14,618 nucleotides of DNA from Peptococcaceae bacterium UBA2264 (GTDB taxonomy: Bacteria > Bacillota > Desulfitobacteriia > Desulfitobacteriales > Desulfitobacteriaceae): positions 14,535 to 29,152 of the forward strand of contig DDXI01000191.1 of the NCBI GenBank assembly GCA_002347475.1. The letters run 5' to 3'. This document shows positions 1-6,528 of the stretch, piece by piece (the first letter of the stretch is position 1; every line of letters begins with the position of its first letter). The notes under the pieces are model-generated. The model was not told where the DNA came from and did no database searches. It saw only the letters and a list, made by a program, of their open reading frames with translations. Made by a program: the position numbers and the translations under genes.

Positions 1-9
1 AATTTTTAA

Positions 10-85
10 GGCCCGTTGGTCAAGCGGCCTAAGACACCGCCCTTTCACGGCGGTAACACGGGTTCGAATCCCGTACGGGTCACCA
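10..85 (+). tRNA. tRNA-Glu (anticodon UUC)
   Basis: A full cloverleaf can be drawn. The acceptor stem pairs 10-16 with 75-81 (one G-U pair), followed by discriminator A82 and an encoded CCA at 83-85. The anticodon stem pairs 37-41 with 49-53 around the 7-base loop CTTTCAC (42-48), giving anticodon TTC at 44-46, which reads glutamate codons. The T arm contains GGTTCGAATCC. The promoter is not visible and must lie outside the window, possibly upstream of other tRNA genes. Confidence 0.97.
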
Positions 86-174
86 TTTGCTAACATCGAA
101 TATTGAATATTGAGCTGAACATTAGACATTAAGTTGGACATTAAGCCTGAAATATTGCCTGATATGGTTTCTCG

Positions 175-213
175 ATCTATCCTTTCATATGTTTATGAAA
201 GGATAGATTTTTT
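175..213 (+). terminator. Rho-independent terminator after tRNA-Glu
   Basis: A 14-bp perfect inverted repeat (175-188 with 195-208) surrounds a 6-base loop and runs into six consecutive T (208-213). It separates the tRNA transcript from trmK. The stem is rich in A-T, but its length and the T tract make it convincing. Confidence 0.85.
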
Positions 214-251
214 CTAGGCAATCTGCTTATTTTCATAAAGGAAGGTGTCAT

Positions 252-1085
252 ATGGCAGATCCAATCAAATTGGGTCCCCGGCTGAATTGCATTGCTTTGT
301 TAATAGACGCTAAGGCCAGATTAGCCGATATTGGTACAGATCATGCCTATTTGCCAATTGCCCTTTGCCAACAGGGGAAAATTGATTACGCTGTAGCTGT
401 CGATATCCATCAGGGTCCTTATCAGAGTGCCCTGGCTGCTGTCAGGGAGCATAAACTCGAAAAAAAAATTGCTGTGCGTCTGGGTAATGGCCTGCAGCCG
501 CTCCTGCCTGGAGAAATAGATACCTTGTCCTTAGCCGGGATGGGTGGCAAAACTATGCTGGAAATAATCTTGGCCGGGCAGGATATTTTGGCAGAAGCAG
601 CCGATCTGGTTCTTCAGCCTCAGGGATTGGAGTCCAGGGTCAGAAGCTCTCTATTAGAAGCCGGGTGGCTGCTCAAAGAGGAACATCTGGTGGAAGAAGA
701 GGGTCGAATCTATGTGATTATGGCTTTTTCACATAAAGCAGGCTATTGTAAAGAAAAGATTCTTGGGATGGAAAAACAGTGGATAGAAAAAATACTGGCT
801 GCAAGTAAATCTGAAAAAAATCAGGATCCGGAGACAGCTGTTTTCCGGAATGACCCAGGAGAGATAGAGGACAGAAAAGAACTTGCCATGGCAAGTTCCC
901 TGTTCTGGTATTTGGGACCGCTGATCTTGCAAGCGCCTGATCTGTTACTGCCGAGATTGGTACAGGAACATATAAAAGTACTCCGCAAGAGAGAAAAACA
1001 AATGAGAAAATCTCAGAGCTTAAGAGTTCAGACACGAAGGCAGGAGATTCTCCTGCAGTTATCTTTACTGGAACTGTTGATCTAA
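252..1085 (+). CDS. trmK: tRNA (adenine(22)-N1)-methyltransferase TrmK
   Basis: This is a SAM-dependent Rossmann-fold methyltransferase of the TrmK/YqfN family, which makes m1A at position 22 of bacterial tRNAs. The N-terminal part carries the SAM-binding signature LADIGTDHAYLPI (about residues 24-36), an acidic strand end at AVAVDIH (47-53) and the family motif LSLAGMGGKTMLEII (92-106). The segment LVLQPQGLESRVRSSL (119-134) is also typical. The last 100 residues are charged and helical, matching the coiled-coil C-terminal domain known for the family, although at 277 residues the protein is longer than the roughly 235 of B. subtilis TrmK. The start follows AAGGAAGG at 238-245. TrmK sits directly before the Nif3-like gene, the pairing common in Firmicutes, which supports the call. 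Confidence 0.93.
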   Translation: MADPIKLGPRLNCIALLIDAKARLADIGTDHAYLPIALCQQGKIDYAVAVDIHQGPYQSALAAVREHKLEKKIAVRLGNGLQPLLPGEIDTLSLAGMGGKTMLEIILAGQDILAEAADLVLQPQGLESRVRSSLLEAGWLLKEEHLVEEEGRIYVIMAFSHKAGYCKEKILGMEKQWIEKILAASKSEKNQDPETAVFRNDPGEIEDRKELAMASSLFWYLGPLILQAPDLLLPRLVQEHIKVLRKREKQMRKSQSLRVQTRRQEILLQLSLLELLI

Positions 1086-1198
1086 CTTTTAATTCGCTAA
1101 CGAATATAGGGTCAGAGAACCTGGTGCTGATGATTTGTAACTTATGATTATACATTGCGCATTATGTATGGCACATTAAGAGGTAAAGGTGGCTGGTT

Positions 1199-2401
1199 AT
1201 GACTGTCAGTGTAGATTTGGTTGCCCAAATTATCGAAAGGATTGCTCCCAAGTCCTGGGCTGAAGAATGGGATAATGTCGGTCTGCTTGTGGGTAATGGT
1301 GCTTCTCCGGTTAAACGGCTCCTTCTTGCTTTGGATGGAACCTCCAGGATAGTAGAAGAGGCCGAGGATTGTGGTGCTCAGCTTATCGTCTCCCACCATC
1401 CCATTCTGTTTCGGGGCCTAAAGAATCTGCGGGAGGATAACAGGGAGGCTCAGATCCCGCTGAGTTTGATCCGTTCCGGCATAGCTTTCTATGCTGCTCA
1501 TACAAATCTCGATCAATCTGTTTTATCATCCTCCTGGACAATTGCTAATGCTTTAGGGCTAAGGCAGATAGAACTGCTGGCCCCTGTTGCCCGGGAATCC
1601 TGGATAAAGCTGGTTGTCTTCGTTCCGGCAACACATGTTGAGGCTGTGCGTCAGGCTTTGGTTTCTGTAGGAGTTGGGTCAGGGATTAGTGCTGGTTCTG
1701 GCAAAAGTAATTATGCAGAATGTTTTTTTCAAGGGCCGGGTGTAGGCTTGTTCCGGCCGCTGCAGGGAGCTAATCCGGCCATTGGCCGGATCGGTGAATT
1801 GACTCGGGTAGAAGAGCTAAGACTGGAAAGCATTGTCGCAGAGACTCAGGTTGAAAAAGCCTTGCGAATTCTCCGTAAGGTTCATCCTTATGAAGAACCG
1901 GCTTACGACCTTATTCCCTTAAAGAACGGCGGTCCCAGCCGGGGTTACGGAGTGGTCGGTTACTTGCCTGAACCTCAGAAACTGGAAGTGATTTGGCCGC
2001 ATATTCAGGACTTGTTTAAAACAGGATCCTGGGCAGTACCACAGGCTGTCTCTCAAAGTAAATCTGACAGCTGGCTAAAAAACCCTGCTTATCCCGCCGG
2101 CATGCGTCTGGCAGGAGATCTCCGGAAATCAATAAGGAAAATAGCCATTGTGAACGGCAGTGGCGGCGATTTTATCGCCAAGGCTCTTTATAAGGGAGCA
2201 GATCTCTTTATTTCTGGTGATATCAGCCATCATCAACTTTTGGATGCCTTGGAACGCAAGATGGCGGTAGCTGATATCGGGCATTTCCTGAGTGAAGTGC
2301 CCATGATCTGCAGCCTGGCTGATTATTTGCGAACTGATAAGGCTTTGAGCAAATTGGAAATTATCATTAGTTCTTTTAACAGGGTACCTTGGTCAGGATA
2401 A
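1199..2401 (+). CDS. Nif3-like dinuclear metal centre protein (YqfO type)
   Basis: This is a NIF3/DUF34 family protein of the long form with an inserted PII/CutA-like domain; database entries often call it GTP cyclohydrolase 1 type 2, but the cellular role is not settled. The N-terminal half has the metal-binding signatures VSHHPILF (His66/His67) and AAHTNLD (His101, Asp105). The insert runs from about residue 135 to 270 and contains GVGLFRPLQGANPAIGRIGE and HPYEEPAYDLIPL, the usual marks of this domain. The C-terminal half carries the remaining ligands in SGDISHHQLLDAL and ADIGHFLSEVP. At 400 residues it is slightly longer than B. subtilis YqfO (about 373). The start is preceded by AGGTAAAGGTGG (1181-1192). 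The 113-base gap after trmK contains no strong terminator, so the two genes may be co-transcribed. Confidence 0.93.
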   Translation: MTVSVDLVAQIIERIAPKSWAEEWDNVGLLVGNGASPVKRLLLALDGTSRIVEEAEDCGAQLIVSHHPILFRGLKNLREDNREAQIPLSLIRSGIAFYAAHTNLDQSVLSSSWTIANALGLRQIELLAPVARESWIKLVVFVPATHVEAVRQALVSVGVGSGISAGSGKSNYAECFFQGPGVGLFRPLQGANPAIGRIGELTRVEELRLESIVAETQVEKALRILRKVHPYEEPAYDLIPLKNGGPSRGYGVVGYLPEPQKLEVIWPHIQDLFKTGSWAVPQAVSQSKSDSWLKNPAYPAGMRLAGDLRKSIRKIAIVNGSGGDFIAKALYKGADLFISGDISHHQLLDALERKMAVADIGHFLSEVPMICSLADYLRTDKALSKLEIIISSFNRVPWSG

Positions 2402-2430
2402 TTGACTGCCTGCTGCTTTTGAAGTACAAT
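2402..2430 (+). promoter_or_regulatory. Sigma-A promoter of rnpB
   Basis: TTGACT (2402-2407) and TACAAT (2425-2430) are separated by exactly 17 bases. The predicted transcription start, about 7 bases downstream near 2437, coincides with the 5' strand of the RNase P RNA P1 helix. The -35 box begins on the first base after the nif3 stop codon. Confidence 0.85.
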
Positions 2431-2436
2431 TATTTT

Positions 2437-2805
2437 GTGAAGTTAATCAGATGATCGCGGGGACAAGAACCGAAAGGTTGTCTCTGAGGAAAGTCCGAGC
2501 TCCATAGGGCAGAGTGCTGGGTAACGCCCAGTAGGGGAGACCCTAAGGAAAGTGCAACAGAGATATACCGCCAGGCTTGAATAAGCCTGGTAAGGGTGGA
2601 AAGGCGAGGTAAGAGCTCACCGGCAGTCAGGCGACTGGCTGGCCCTGCAAACCCCACTTGGAGCAAGACCGAATAGAGGAGCCAGGAAGCTGCCCGCTTC
2701 GCTCCCGGGTAAGGTCGCTGGAGGCTATCGGTAACGATAGTTCGAGACAGATGATCATCACCTTCGGCAAGAAGGAACAGAACTCGGCTTATAGATTGAC
2801 TTCGC
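2437..2805 (+). ncRNA. rnpB: RNase P RNA (M1 RNA, bacterial type A)
   Basis: This is the catalytic RNA that removes the 5' leader from pre-tRNAs together with the RnpA protein. The ends are defined by helix P1: GAAGTTAATC (2439-2448) pairs with GATTGACTTC (2794-2803), and the flanking bases at 2437-2438 and 2804-2805 can extend it. The universally conserved 5' P4 strand and CR-I are present as GAGGAAAGTCCG (2486-2497), and the 3' P4 strand/CR-V as ACAGAA followed by CTCGGCTTAT (2777-2792). The central AGGGTGGAAAGGCGAGGTAAGAG-type region (about 2592-2620) is also typical. The length, about 369 bases, and organisation fit the ancestral type A found in Clostridia, not the B. subtilis type B. Reading frames on either strand here are by-products of the RNA. 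Confidence 0.96.
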
Positions 2806-2813
2806 TTATTCAT

Positions 2814-2860
2814 GGGGAACGGAGGCTGCCTAATGGGGCAGCAACTGTTCCCCTTCACTG
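2814..2860 (+). terminator. Hairpin downstream of rnpB, probable terminator
   Basis: GGGGAAC (2814-2820) pairs with GTTCCCC (2847-2853), and an inner helix GCTGCC (2825-2830) pairs with GGCAGC (2837-2842). The following tract, TTCACTGTTTC, is only moderately rich in T, so termination or processing here is likely but not certain. Confidence 0.5.
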
Positions 2861-2951
2861 TTTCAAAACCAGAATTTAAGTTTCTATGGTCATAAATTCG
2901 AATAATGGTTAATAAAATCGAATTTTGCTCAGATTACGCCTGGGAGAGGAT

Positions 2952-2980
2952 TTGCATGTGTTGCTGTGTTAAGTTATTAT
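2952..2980 (+). promoter_or_regulatory. Candidate promoter of the 62-residue protein gene
   Basis: TTGCAT (2952-2957) and TATTAT (2975-2980) are 17 bases apart and lie about 70 bases before the start codon at 3050. The -35 match is weak and the -10 match is good. A short hairpin, ACCCT (2982-2986) with AGGGT (2992-2996), followed by TTGTTTTTT, would sit at the start of the transcript; it could be a weak terminator from upstream or a leader element. Confidence 0.4.
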
Positions 2981-3049
2981 GACCCTAAGGGAGGGTTGTT
3001 TTTTGAAGTAATTGCTCAACTAAATAAGTGACAGAAGGGGCGTGTATTG

Positions 3050-3238
3050 ATGAAATTCAAAGACTTTGGAAGAGGTGCACGGATAGAACTATCCCATATG
3101 GCCAAACGCCTGGGTATGAAATTCATCGGGTATAATCCATCTGCGCAACAGGTCTCCCTGGAACACAAAGGGAAAGGAGTTACTTTTAACTTAGACGAGT
3201 TTATTGAGTGCTACCAAAAAATTCAGTCCACAATTTAA
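3050..3238 (+). CDS. Small protein of unknown function (62 aa)
   Basis: I do not recognise a family. The frame starts with ATG at 3050, 9 bases after AGAAGGGG (3033-3040); a TTG directly upstream at 3047 is in frame but less well placed. The product is short, soluble and slightly basic, with no cysteines and no membrane segment. It begins with MKFKDFGRGARIELSHMAKR, which could form a basic amphipathic helix, and continues with GMKFIGYNPSAQQVSLEHKG and a C-terminal helix (about residues 46-60, DEFIECYQKI). The real-gene case rests on the ribosome binding site, a candidate promoter upstream and the strong terminator 22 bases after the stop. Function is unknown. Confidence 0.7.
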   Translation: MKFKDFGRGARIELSHMAKRLGMKFIGYNPSAQQVSLEHKGKGVTFNLDEFIECYQKIQSTI

Positions 3239-3260
3239 TAAAGGTTTCAACTGAGAATAA

Positions 3261-3306
3261 AAAGCCTTCGTTTTTCAAAACTTTCAAAACGAAGGCTTTC
3301 ATTTAT
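3261..3306 (+). terminator. Strong hairpin terminator, possibly bidirectional
   Basis: A perfect 14-bp inverted repeat pairs 3261-3274 (AAAGCCTTCGTTTT) with 3286-3299 (AAAACGAAGGCTTT) around an 11-base loop, followed by CATTTATT. A-rich sequence before the stem would give a T tract on the other strand too. It ends the transcript of the 62-residue protein. Confidence 0.85.
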
Positions 3307-3352
3307 TGTGCGCTTTTCTTATGAGGATGCTTTCTTTTTCAGATAAAAAGAG

Positions 3353-3380
3353 TTAACATGTTTATAAATTAAAGTATACA
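3353..3380 (+). promoter_or_regulatory. Candidate promoter of the DUF362 gene
   Basis: TTAACA (3353-3358) and TATACA (3375-3380) are separated by 16 bases and lie 35 bases before the GTG start at 3416. This fits a sigma-A promoter with a short leader; it is the best candidate in the gap after the terminator. Confidence 0.5.
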
Positions 3381-3415
3381 GGCATAGCAACAGACCAGGA
3401 AAGGAGTGATAACAG

Positions 3416-4519
3416 GTGAGTGCAGATGTCTTTTTTATGAATCTGAGGACAAAACAGGGGCAAAGCCTTCTGACCAAGCTGGAACAGCTTATCACAGAGA
3501 CAGGTTTATTGTATTGTGTTCAGCCCAAAGATCTTGTGGCTATTAAACTCCACTTCGGAGAACGCGGGAATCTGGCTTATGTTCGTCCCCAATATGTCAG
3601 GCGGGTTGTGGAAGAGGTCAAAAAGAAGGGTGGGAGACCCTTTTTAACTGATGCCAACACTCTTTATGTTGGTTCGCGTTCCAATGCGGTCGAACACCTG
3701 GAAACAGCCTTGGAGAATGGCTTCGATTATTCTGCCGTTGGAGCTCCCCTGCTGATTGCCGATGGTTTGAACGGGAAAGATTATGTGTCTGTCCCGGTTA
3801 ATTTAAAACATTTTAAAGAGGTTAAAATCGGCAGTGCGGCTGTTCATGCGGATGCCCTGCTGGCTATAACTCATTTCAAAGGGCATGAAGTAACCGGCTT
3901 CGGCGGGACTTTAAAAAACCTGGGTATGGGTTTGGGAAGCCGTTCCGGCAAGCAACAACAGCATTCTGATCTTTTACCGACAATTAATACGAAAAAATGC
4001 ATAGGCTGCGGCAAATGTGCCCAGTGGTGTCCGGTTGAAGCTATAAAAATAGGTAACAAGGCTGAGATTCAAACAGAGGTATGCATAGGCTGTGGGGAAT
4101 GTACTGTGACTTGTCCGCAGCATGCTATCGCTATTAAATGGAAAACAGAGCAGGATGTTATTCAGGAAAAAATAGTGGAGTATACGGCAGGAGTGCTTAA
4201 AGGAAAGGAGCAGAAAGCCGGTTTTATTACATTCGTAACCAATGTTTCTCCCCTTTGTGACTGTTACGGCTGGAATGATGTGCCTATTGTCGGAGATATC
4301 GGCATTCTTGCTTCCAAAGATCCTGTTGCCATCGATCAGGCGGCTGTTGACCTGATTAATCAGGCCAGTGGTAATCCACTGTCCGAATTAGGTTCTTGTG
4401 CCTGTGAATATGACAAGTTTCGGGTACTTTATCCCGATGTTGATTGGAATGTGCAGTTAGCCTACGGGGAAAAGGTCGGTTTGGGAAGCAGAACTTATAA
4501 GCTCAGGCAAATTGATTGA
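3416..4519 (+). CDS. DUF362 domain protein with two [4Fe-4S] clusters
   Basis: This 367-residue protein joins a DUF362 domain with an internal bacterial-type ferredoxin pair. The N-terminal part contains VAIKLHFGERGNLAYVRP (about residues 41-58) and FLTDANTLYVGSRSNA, then ITHFKGHEVTGFGGTLKNLG, the hallmark of DUF362. The ferredoxin part holds two complete CxxCxxCxxxCP sets: Cys195, 198, 201, 205 and Cys223, 226, 229, 233. The C-terminal part has GDIGILASKDPVAIDQAAVDLI, also typical of DUF362. No signal peptide is seen, so it should be cytoplasmic. An electron-transfer or iron-sulphur-dependent role is likely, but the reaction of the family is unknown. It starts with GTG at 3416 after AGGAAAGGAGTGAT (3397-3410). 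Extra cysteines near residues 279-283 (CDCY) and 323-328 could bind metal too. Confidence 0.9.
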   Translation: MSADVFFMNLRTKQGQSLLTKLEQLITETGLLYCVQPKDLVAIKLHFGERGNLAYVRPQYVRRVVEEVKKKGGRPFLTDANTLYVGSRSNAVEHLETALENGFDYSAVGAPLLIADGLNGKDYVSVPVNLKHFKEVKIGSAAVHADALLAITHFKGHEVTGFGGTLKNLGMGLGSRSGKQQQHSDLLPTINTKKCIGCGKCAQWCPVEAIKIGNKAEIQTEVCIGCGECTVTCPQHAIAIKWKTEQDVIQEKIVEYTAGVLKGKEQKAGFITFVTNVSPLCDCYGWNDVPIVGDIGILASKDPVAIDQAAVDLINQASGNPLSELGSCACEYDKFRVLYPDVDWNVQLAYGEKVGLGSRTYKLRQID

Positions 4520-4567
4520 CCTTACAGGCTATGACTGTGTACCTGTCCTGATTGATCTTACAGCTTA
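4514..4567 (+). repeat. Short imperfect direct repeat after the DUF362 gene
   Basis: GATTGACCTTACAGGCTA (4514-4531) recurs as GATTGATCTTACAGCTTA (4550-4567), 15 of 18 bases identical, with a 36-base period. The first copy includes the stop codon of the DUF362 gene. It may be a small local duplication; no hairpin with a T tract is evident here. Confidence 0.6.
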
Positions 4568-4601
4568 TTAAATTATTTTATAAAGTTATTACCACAGAAA
4601 T

Positions 4602-4630
4602 TTGCTAAAGTGGTTAGCTGGAATTATAAT
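4602..4630 (+). promoter_or_regulatory. Sigma-A promoter of mecA
   Basis: TTGCTA (4602-4607) and a perfect TATAAT (4625-4630) are 17 bases apart, placed 50 bases before the mecA ATG. This settles the gene start: a TTG at 4602 is in frame with mecA but is the -35 box, and so cannot be on the transcript. Confidence 0.8.
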
Positions 4631-4679
4631 ATTAGTAAGATGTTATAAGATTACAATGGAGAAAGGAGAGGTGGGGATT

Positions 4680-5291
4680 ATGCGTGTCCAGAAAGTCAAT
4701 GATTCTACCATCCGCATCTTCATCTCCTTCACAGAACTGGCGGACAGAGATATTTCCATGGCAGATTTATTCCAGCGTTCCTCCAAAACAGAACAACTTT
4801 TTTGGGAATTGATTGCCCAAGCCCGTGAAGAAGTTGAGTTTAATCTGGATCAACCATTTTGGATTCAGGCAACTGTGGCGACCAATGATGAATTTGTTAT
4901 AACCGTGATGAAACAGGAGGATTTGGGAGAAATCCCGATTTCGGGCAAAGAGAAGATCAAGAAGAAAACCTCCAAACCCAGGGTACAGGAAAGAGTATAT
5001 GTCTTTAAGGATCTGGAAGATTTGTTGACAGGAATAAGAGACTTACCGGATTTCAGACAACTTAAATCTAGTTTTTTCCAATATGAGGATTTATATTATC
5101 TGACTTTAATGAAACTGGGAACAGGTAAAAAAAGGCAGTTGGCAGAAGCCCTTTTGGATGAATATGGCGATTCAAGCAATCTGACGAGAGCGTTTCTGAT
5201 TGAACACGGCCGCTTGATTATCGCCGACAAGGCGGTGCAGACGCTGAATGCTTCATTCAATAAACCGTCAGTGGTTTCAATTCAAGTCTGA
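4680..5291 (+). CDS. mecA: MecA adaptor protein for ClpC
   Basis: MecA is the adaptor that delivers substrates to the ClpC AAA+ unfoldase of the ClpCP protease and promotes ClpC oligomer assembly; in B. subtilis it targets ComK and thereby limits competence. The N-terminal substrate-binding region matches the family in pattern: MRVQKVNDSTIRIFIS, ...LADRDISMADLF..., EQLFWELIAQAREEVEF and PFWIQA (residues 1-62). A charged linker (about 86-104) leads to the C-terminal ClpC-binding domain with ERVYVFKDLEDL, SSFFQYEDLYYL and the family-typical end EHGRLIIADKAVQTLNASF. At 203 residues it is a little shorter than B. subtilis MecA (218). The ATG at 4680 follows AAAGGAGAGG (4662-4671). It forms a single-gene transcript between its own promoter and terminator. 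Confidence 0.9.
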   Translation: MRVQKVNDSTIRIFISFTELADRDISMADLFQRSSKTEQLFWELIAQAREEVEFNLDQPFWIQATVATNDEFVITVMKQEDLGEIPISGKEKIKKKTSKPRVQERVYVFKDLEDLLTGIRDLPDFRQLKSSFFQYEDLYYLTLMKLGTGKKRQLAEALLDEYGDSSNLTRAFLIEHGRLIIADKAVQTLNASFNKPSVVSIQV

Positions 5292-5308
5292 ATATATGGA
5301 ATAGCAGG

Positions 5309-5340
5309 AAAAAGGGGAAGTTTAGGCTTCCCTTTTTTCT
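5309..5340 (+). terminator. Terminator of mecA
   Basis: AAAAAGGGGAAG (5309-5320) pairs with CTTCCCTTTTTT (5327-5338) across a 6-base loop. The T run is followed by CTT. The A-rich left arm also makes it usable from the opposite strand, where it would end the small minus-strand gene. Confidence 0.85.
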
Positions 5341-5380
5341 TAAATTTAACAGATTTCTATTGTATTCCGACTTGTAGAAA

Positions 5381-5533
5381 CTAGCTATGAAAGATGTTAA
5401 TGATTTTTTTCAGACAGGATAAACAGACAGGTTTTTCCTTAAAACTGCGGGTATCAAGTTTATGACCACAGAAAATACAGGGTTTTGGGCGTATGTTTTT
5501 CTGCTTTTTTAATTTATTTTTCAGGAGAATCAT
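5381..5533 (-). CDS. Small Cys4 zinc-ribbon-like protein (50 aa)
   Basis: On the minus strand, an ATG at 5533-5531 is preceded by GGGAGG about 10 bases upstream, an ideal ribosome binding site, and opens a 50-residue frame. The product is lysine-rich at the N-terminus (MILLKNKLKKQKN) and then carries two paired cysteines, PCIFCGHK and VCLSCLKKI, separated by 14 residues, as in a zinc ribbon. This layout and the FxxxxxVCxxCxxxI ending resemble Gin/CsfB, the small anti-sigma-G factor of spore formers, but the similarity is by eye and only over a short stretch. An in-frame longer start (to 5605) lacks a comparable ribosome binding site. It would be divergent from cooC and would converge on the mecA terminator. 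Confidence 0.55.
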   Translation of the reverse strand: MILLKNKLKKQKNIRPKPCIFCGHKLDTRSFKEKPVCLSCLKKIINIFHS

Positions 5534-5705
5534 TGAACAATTACCTCCCATATCTTCGAAGCTGCCTCTGGTAGGGTAGGATAATGTCTGGATATCATAT
5601 ATCATATAATAATTGTCTTGTCGAAATCCTGAAAAAAAGTGCGGACTGCAGAGTAATATTTGGTCGAGTCAGAGAACTGGCTTGCTTATTGAGGAGGAGG
5701 TCAAT

Positions 5706-6467
5706 ATGTCAAAATATATTGCCGTTGCCGGCAAGGGCGGGGCAGGGAAGACAACATTCACAGCCCTGATGCTTCGTCAGATGGTCAAAAACAGCAAGAA
5801 AATCTCAATTTTAGCTGTGGATGCAGATCCTAATGCCAATCTGAGCGAAGCCTTGGGATTGTCTGTGAGTGCAACCATTTCTGAAATTTTGGACGATACC
5901 AGAAATCCCAAGGCGATTCCCCCAGGGATGACCAAAGATATCTATGTGGAGTATAAACTGCAGCAGTCTCTGGTGGAATCCCCGGATATCGATCTCCTGG
6001 TTATGGGCGGGCCGCAAGGGGCGGGCTGTTATTGCTATGCCAATGACCTGCTGCGCAGACATCTGGAAAATCTCGGTAAAAACTATGACTTTGTGGCCGT
6101 CGATACAGAGGCAGGCTTAGAACATATCAGTCGTCGTACTGTTCCGCATGTCGATCTGATGTTTGTAGTCAGCGATTCTTCGGTTCGGGGTATCCGCTCG
6201 GCCGGGCGGGTTTATGAACTGATCAAGAGCTTAAAGTCGGAAATAGGCCGGGTCTATCTAATAGTGACGAAGACAGAGCCAGGCAGTATTTCTGTTTTAG
6301 CAGAGGAAATAGCCCAAACCGGCTTGGAACTTATTGGGGAAATACCCCTCGACCCCCTGGTTGTGAAACAGGATTTAGCCGGCCGGCCGATATTCGATTT
6401 GCCGGATGAGGCACTTTCTGTTCAGGCAGTTGATATAATTGTCAAAAAGGCCGGCTTGCTGACCTAG
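5706..6467 (+). CDS. cooC: CooC-type CO dehydrogenase nickel-insertion ATPase
   Basis: This 253-residue MinD/NifH-class P-loop ATPase belongs to the CooC/AcsF group, which loads nickel into the C-cluster of anaerobic CO dehydrogenase or the A-cluster of acetyl-CoA synthase. The deviant Walker A is AGKGGAGKTT (residues 8-17, with signature Lys10 and Lys15), and the switch region AVDADPNANL (37-46) follows. The nickel/zinc-binding CxC motif characteristic of CooC is present in GGPQGAGCYCYAND (Cys108, Cys110), equal to Cys112/Cys114 in Carboxydothermus CooC1. VDTEAGLEHISR (Switch II region) is also typical. The ATG at 5706 follows GAGGAGGAGG (5691-5700). It leads an apparent operon with moxR and a coxE-like gene, 61 bases apart from moxR. 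No CO dehydrogenase subunit is in the window; whether it serves CODH or ACS cannot be told here. Confidence 0.88.
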   Translation: MSKYIAVAGKGGAGKTTFTALMLRQMVKNSKKISILAVDADPNANLSEALGLSVSATISEILDDTRNPKAIPPGMTKDIYVEYKLQQSLVESPDIDLLVMGGPQGAGCYCYANDLLRRHLENLGKNYDFVAVDTEAGLEHISRRTVPHVDLMFVVSDSSVRGIRSAGRVYELIKSLKSEIGRVYLIVTKTEPGSISVLAEEIAQTGLELIGEIPLDPLVVKQDLAGRPIFDLPDEALSVQAVDIIVKKAGLLT

Positions 6468-6528
6468 GCAGCTGATTATCCTCTGCTAAAATGCATCCTG
6501 ATTTTCCAAGGGTGAGAAGAATGATTGG

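Noticed and set aside
17..29. Lipobox-like Cys21 in the signal region of the 9828-11948 protein (sequence LGVLC)
   Set aside because: Leu precedes the cysteine where Gly, Ala or Ser is needed, so lipidation is unlikely; the coordinates given refer to residues 17-29 of that protein.
718..1155. Minus-strand 145-codon open frame opposite the trmK 3' half
   Set aside because: It lies antisense to a well-supported gene, shows no recognisable motif and has no clear ribosome binding site.
2430..2879. Open frames on both strands over the rnpB region
   Set aside because: The region is explained by RNase P RNA, and the translations show no domain.
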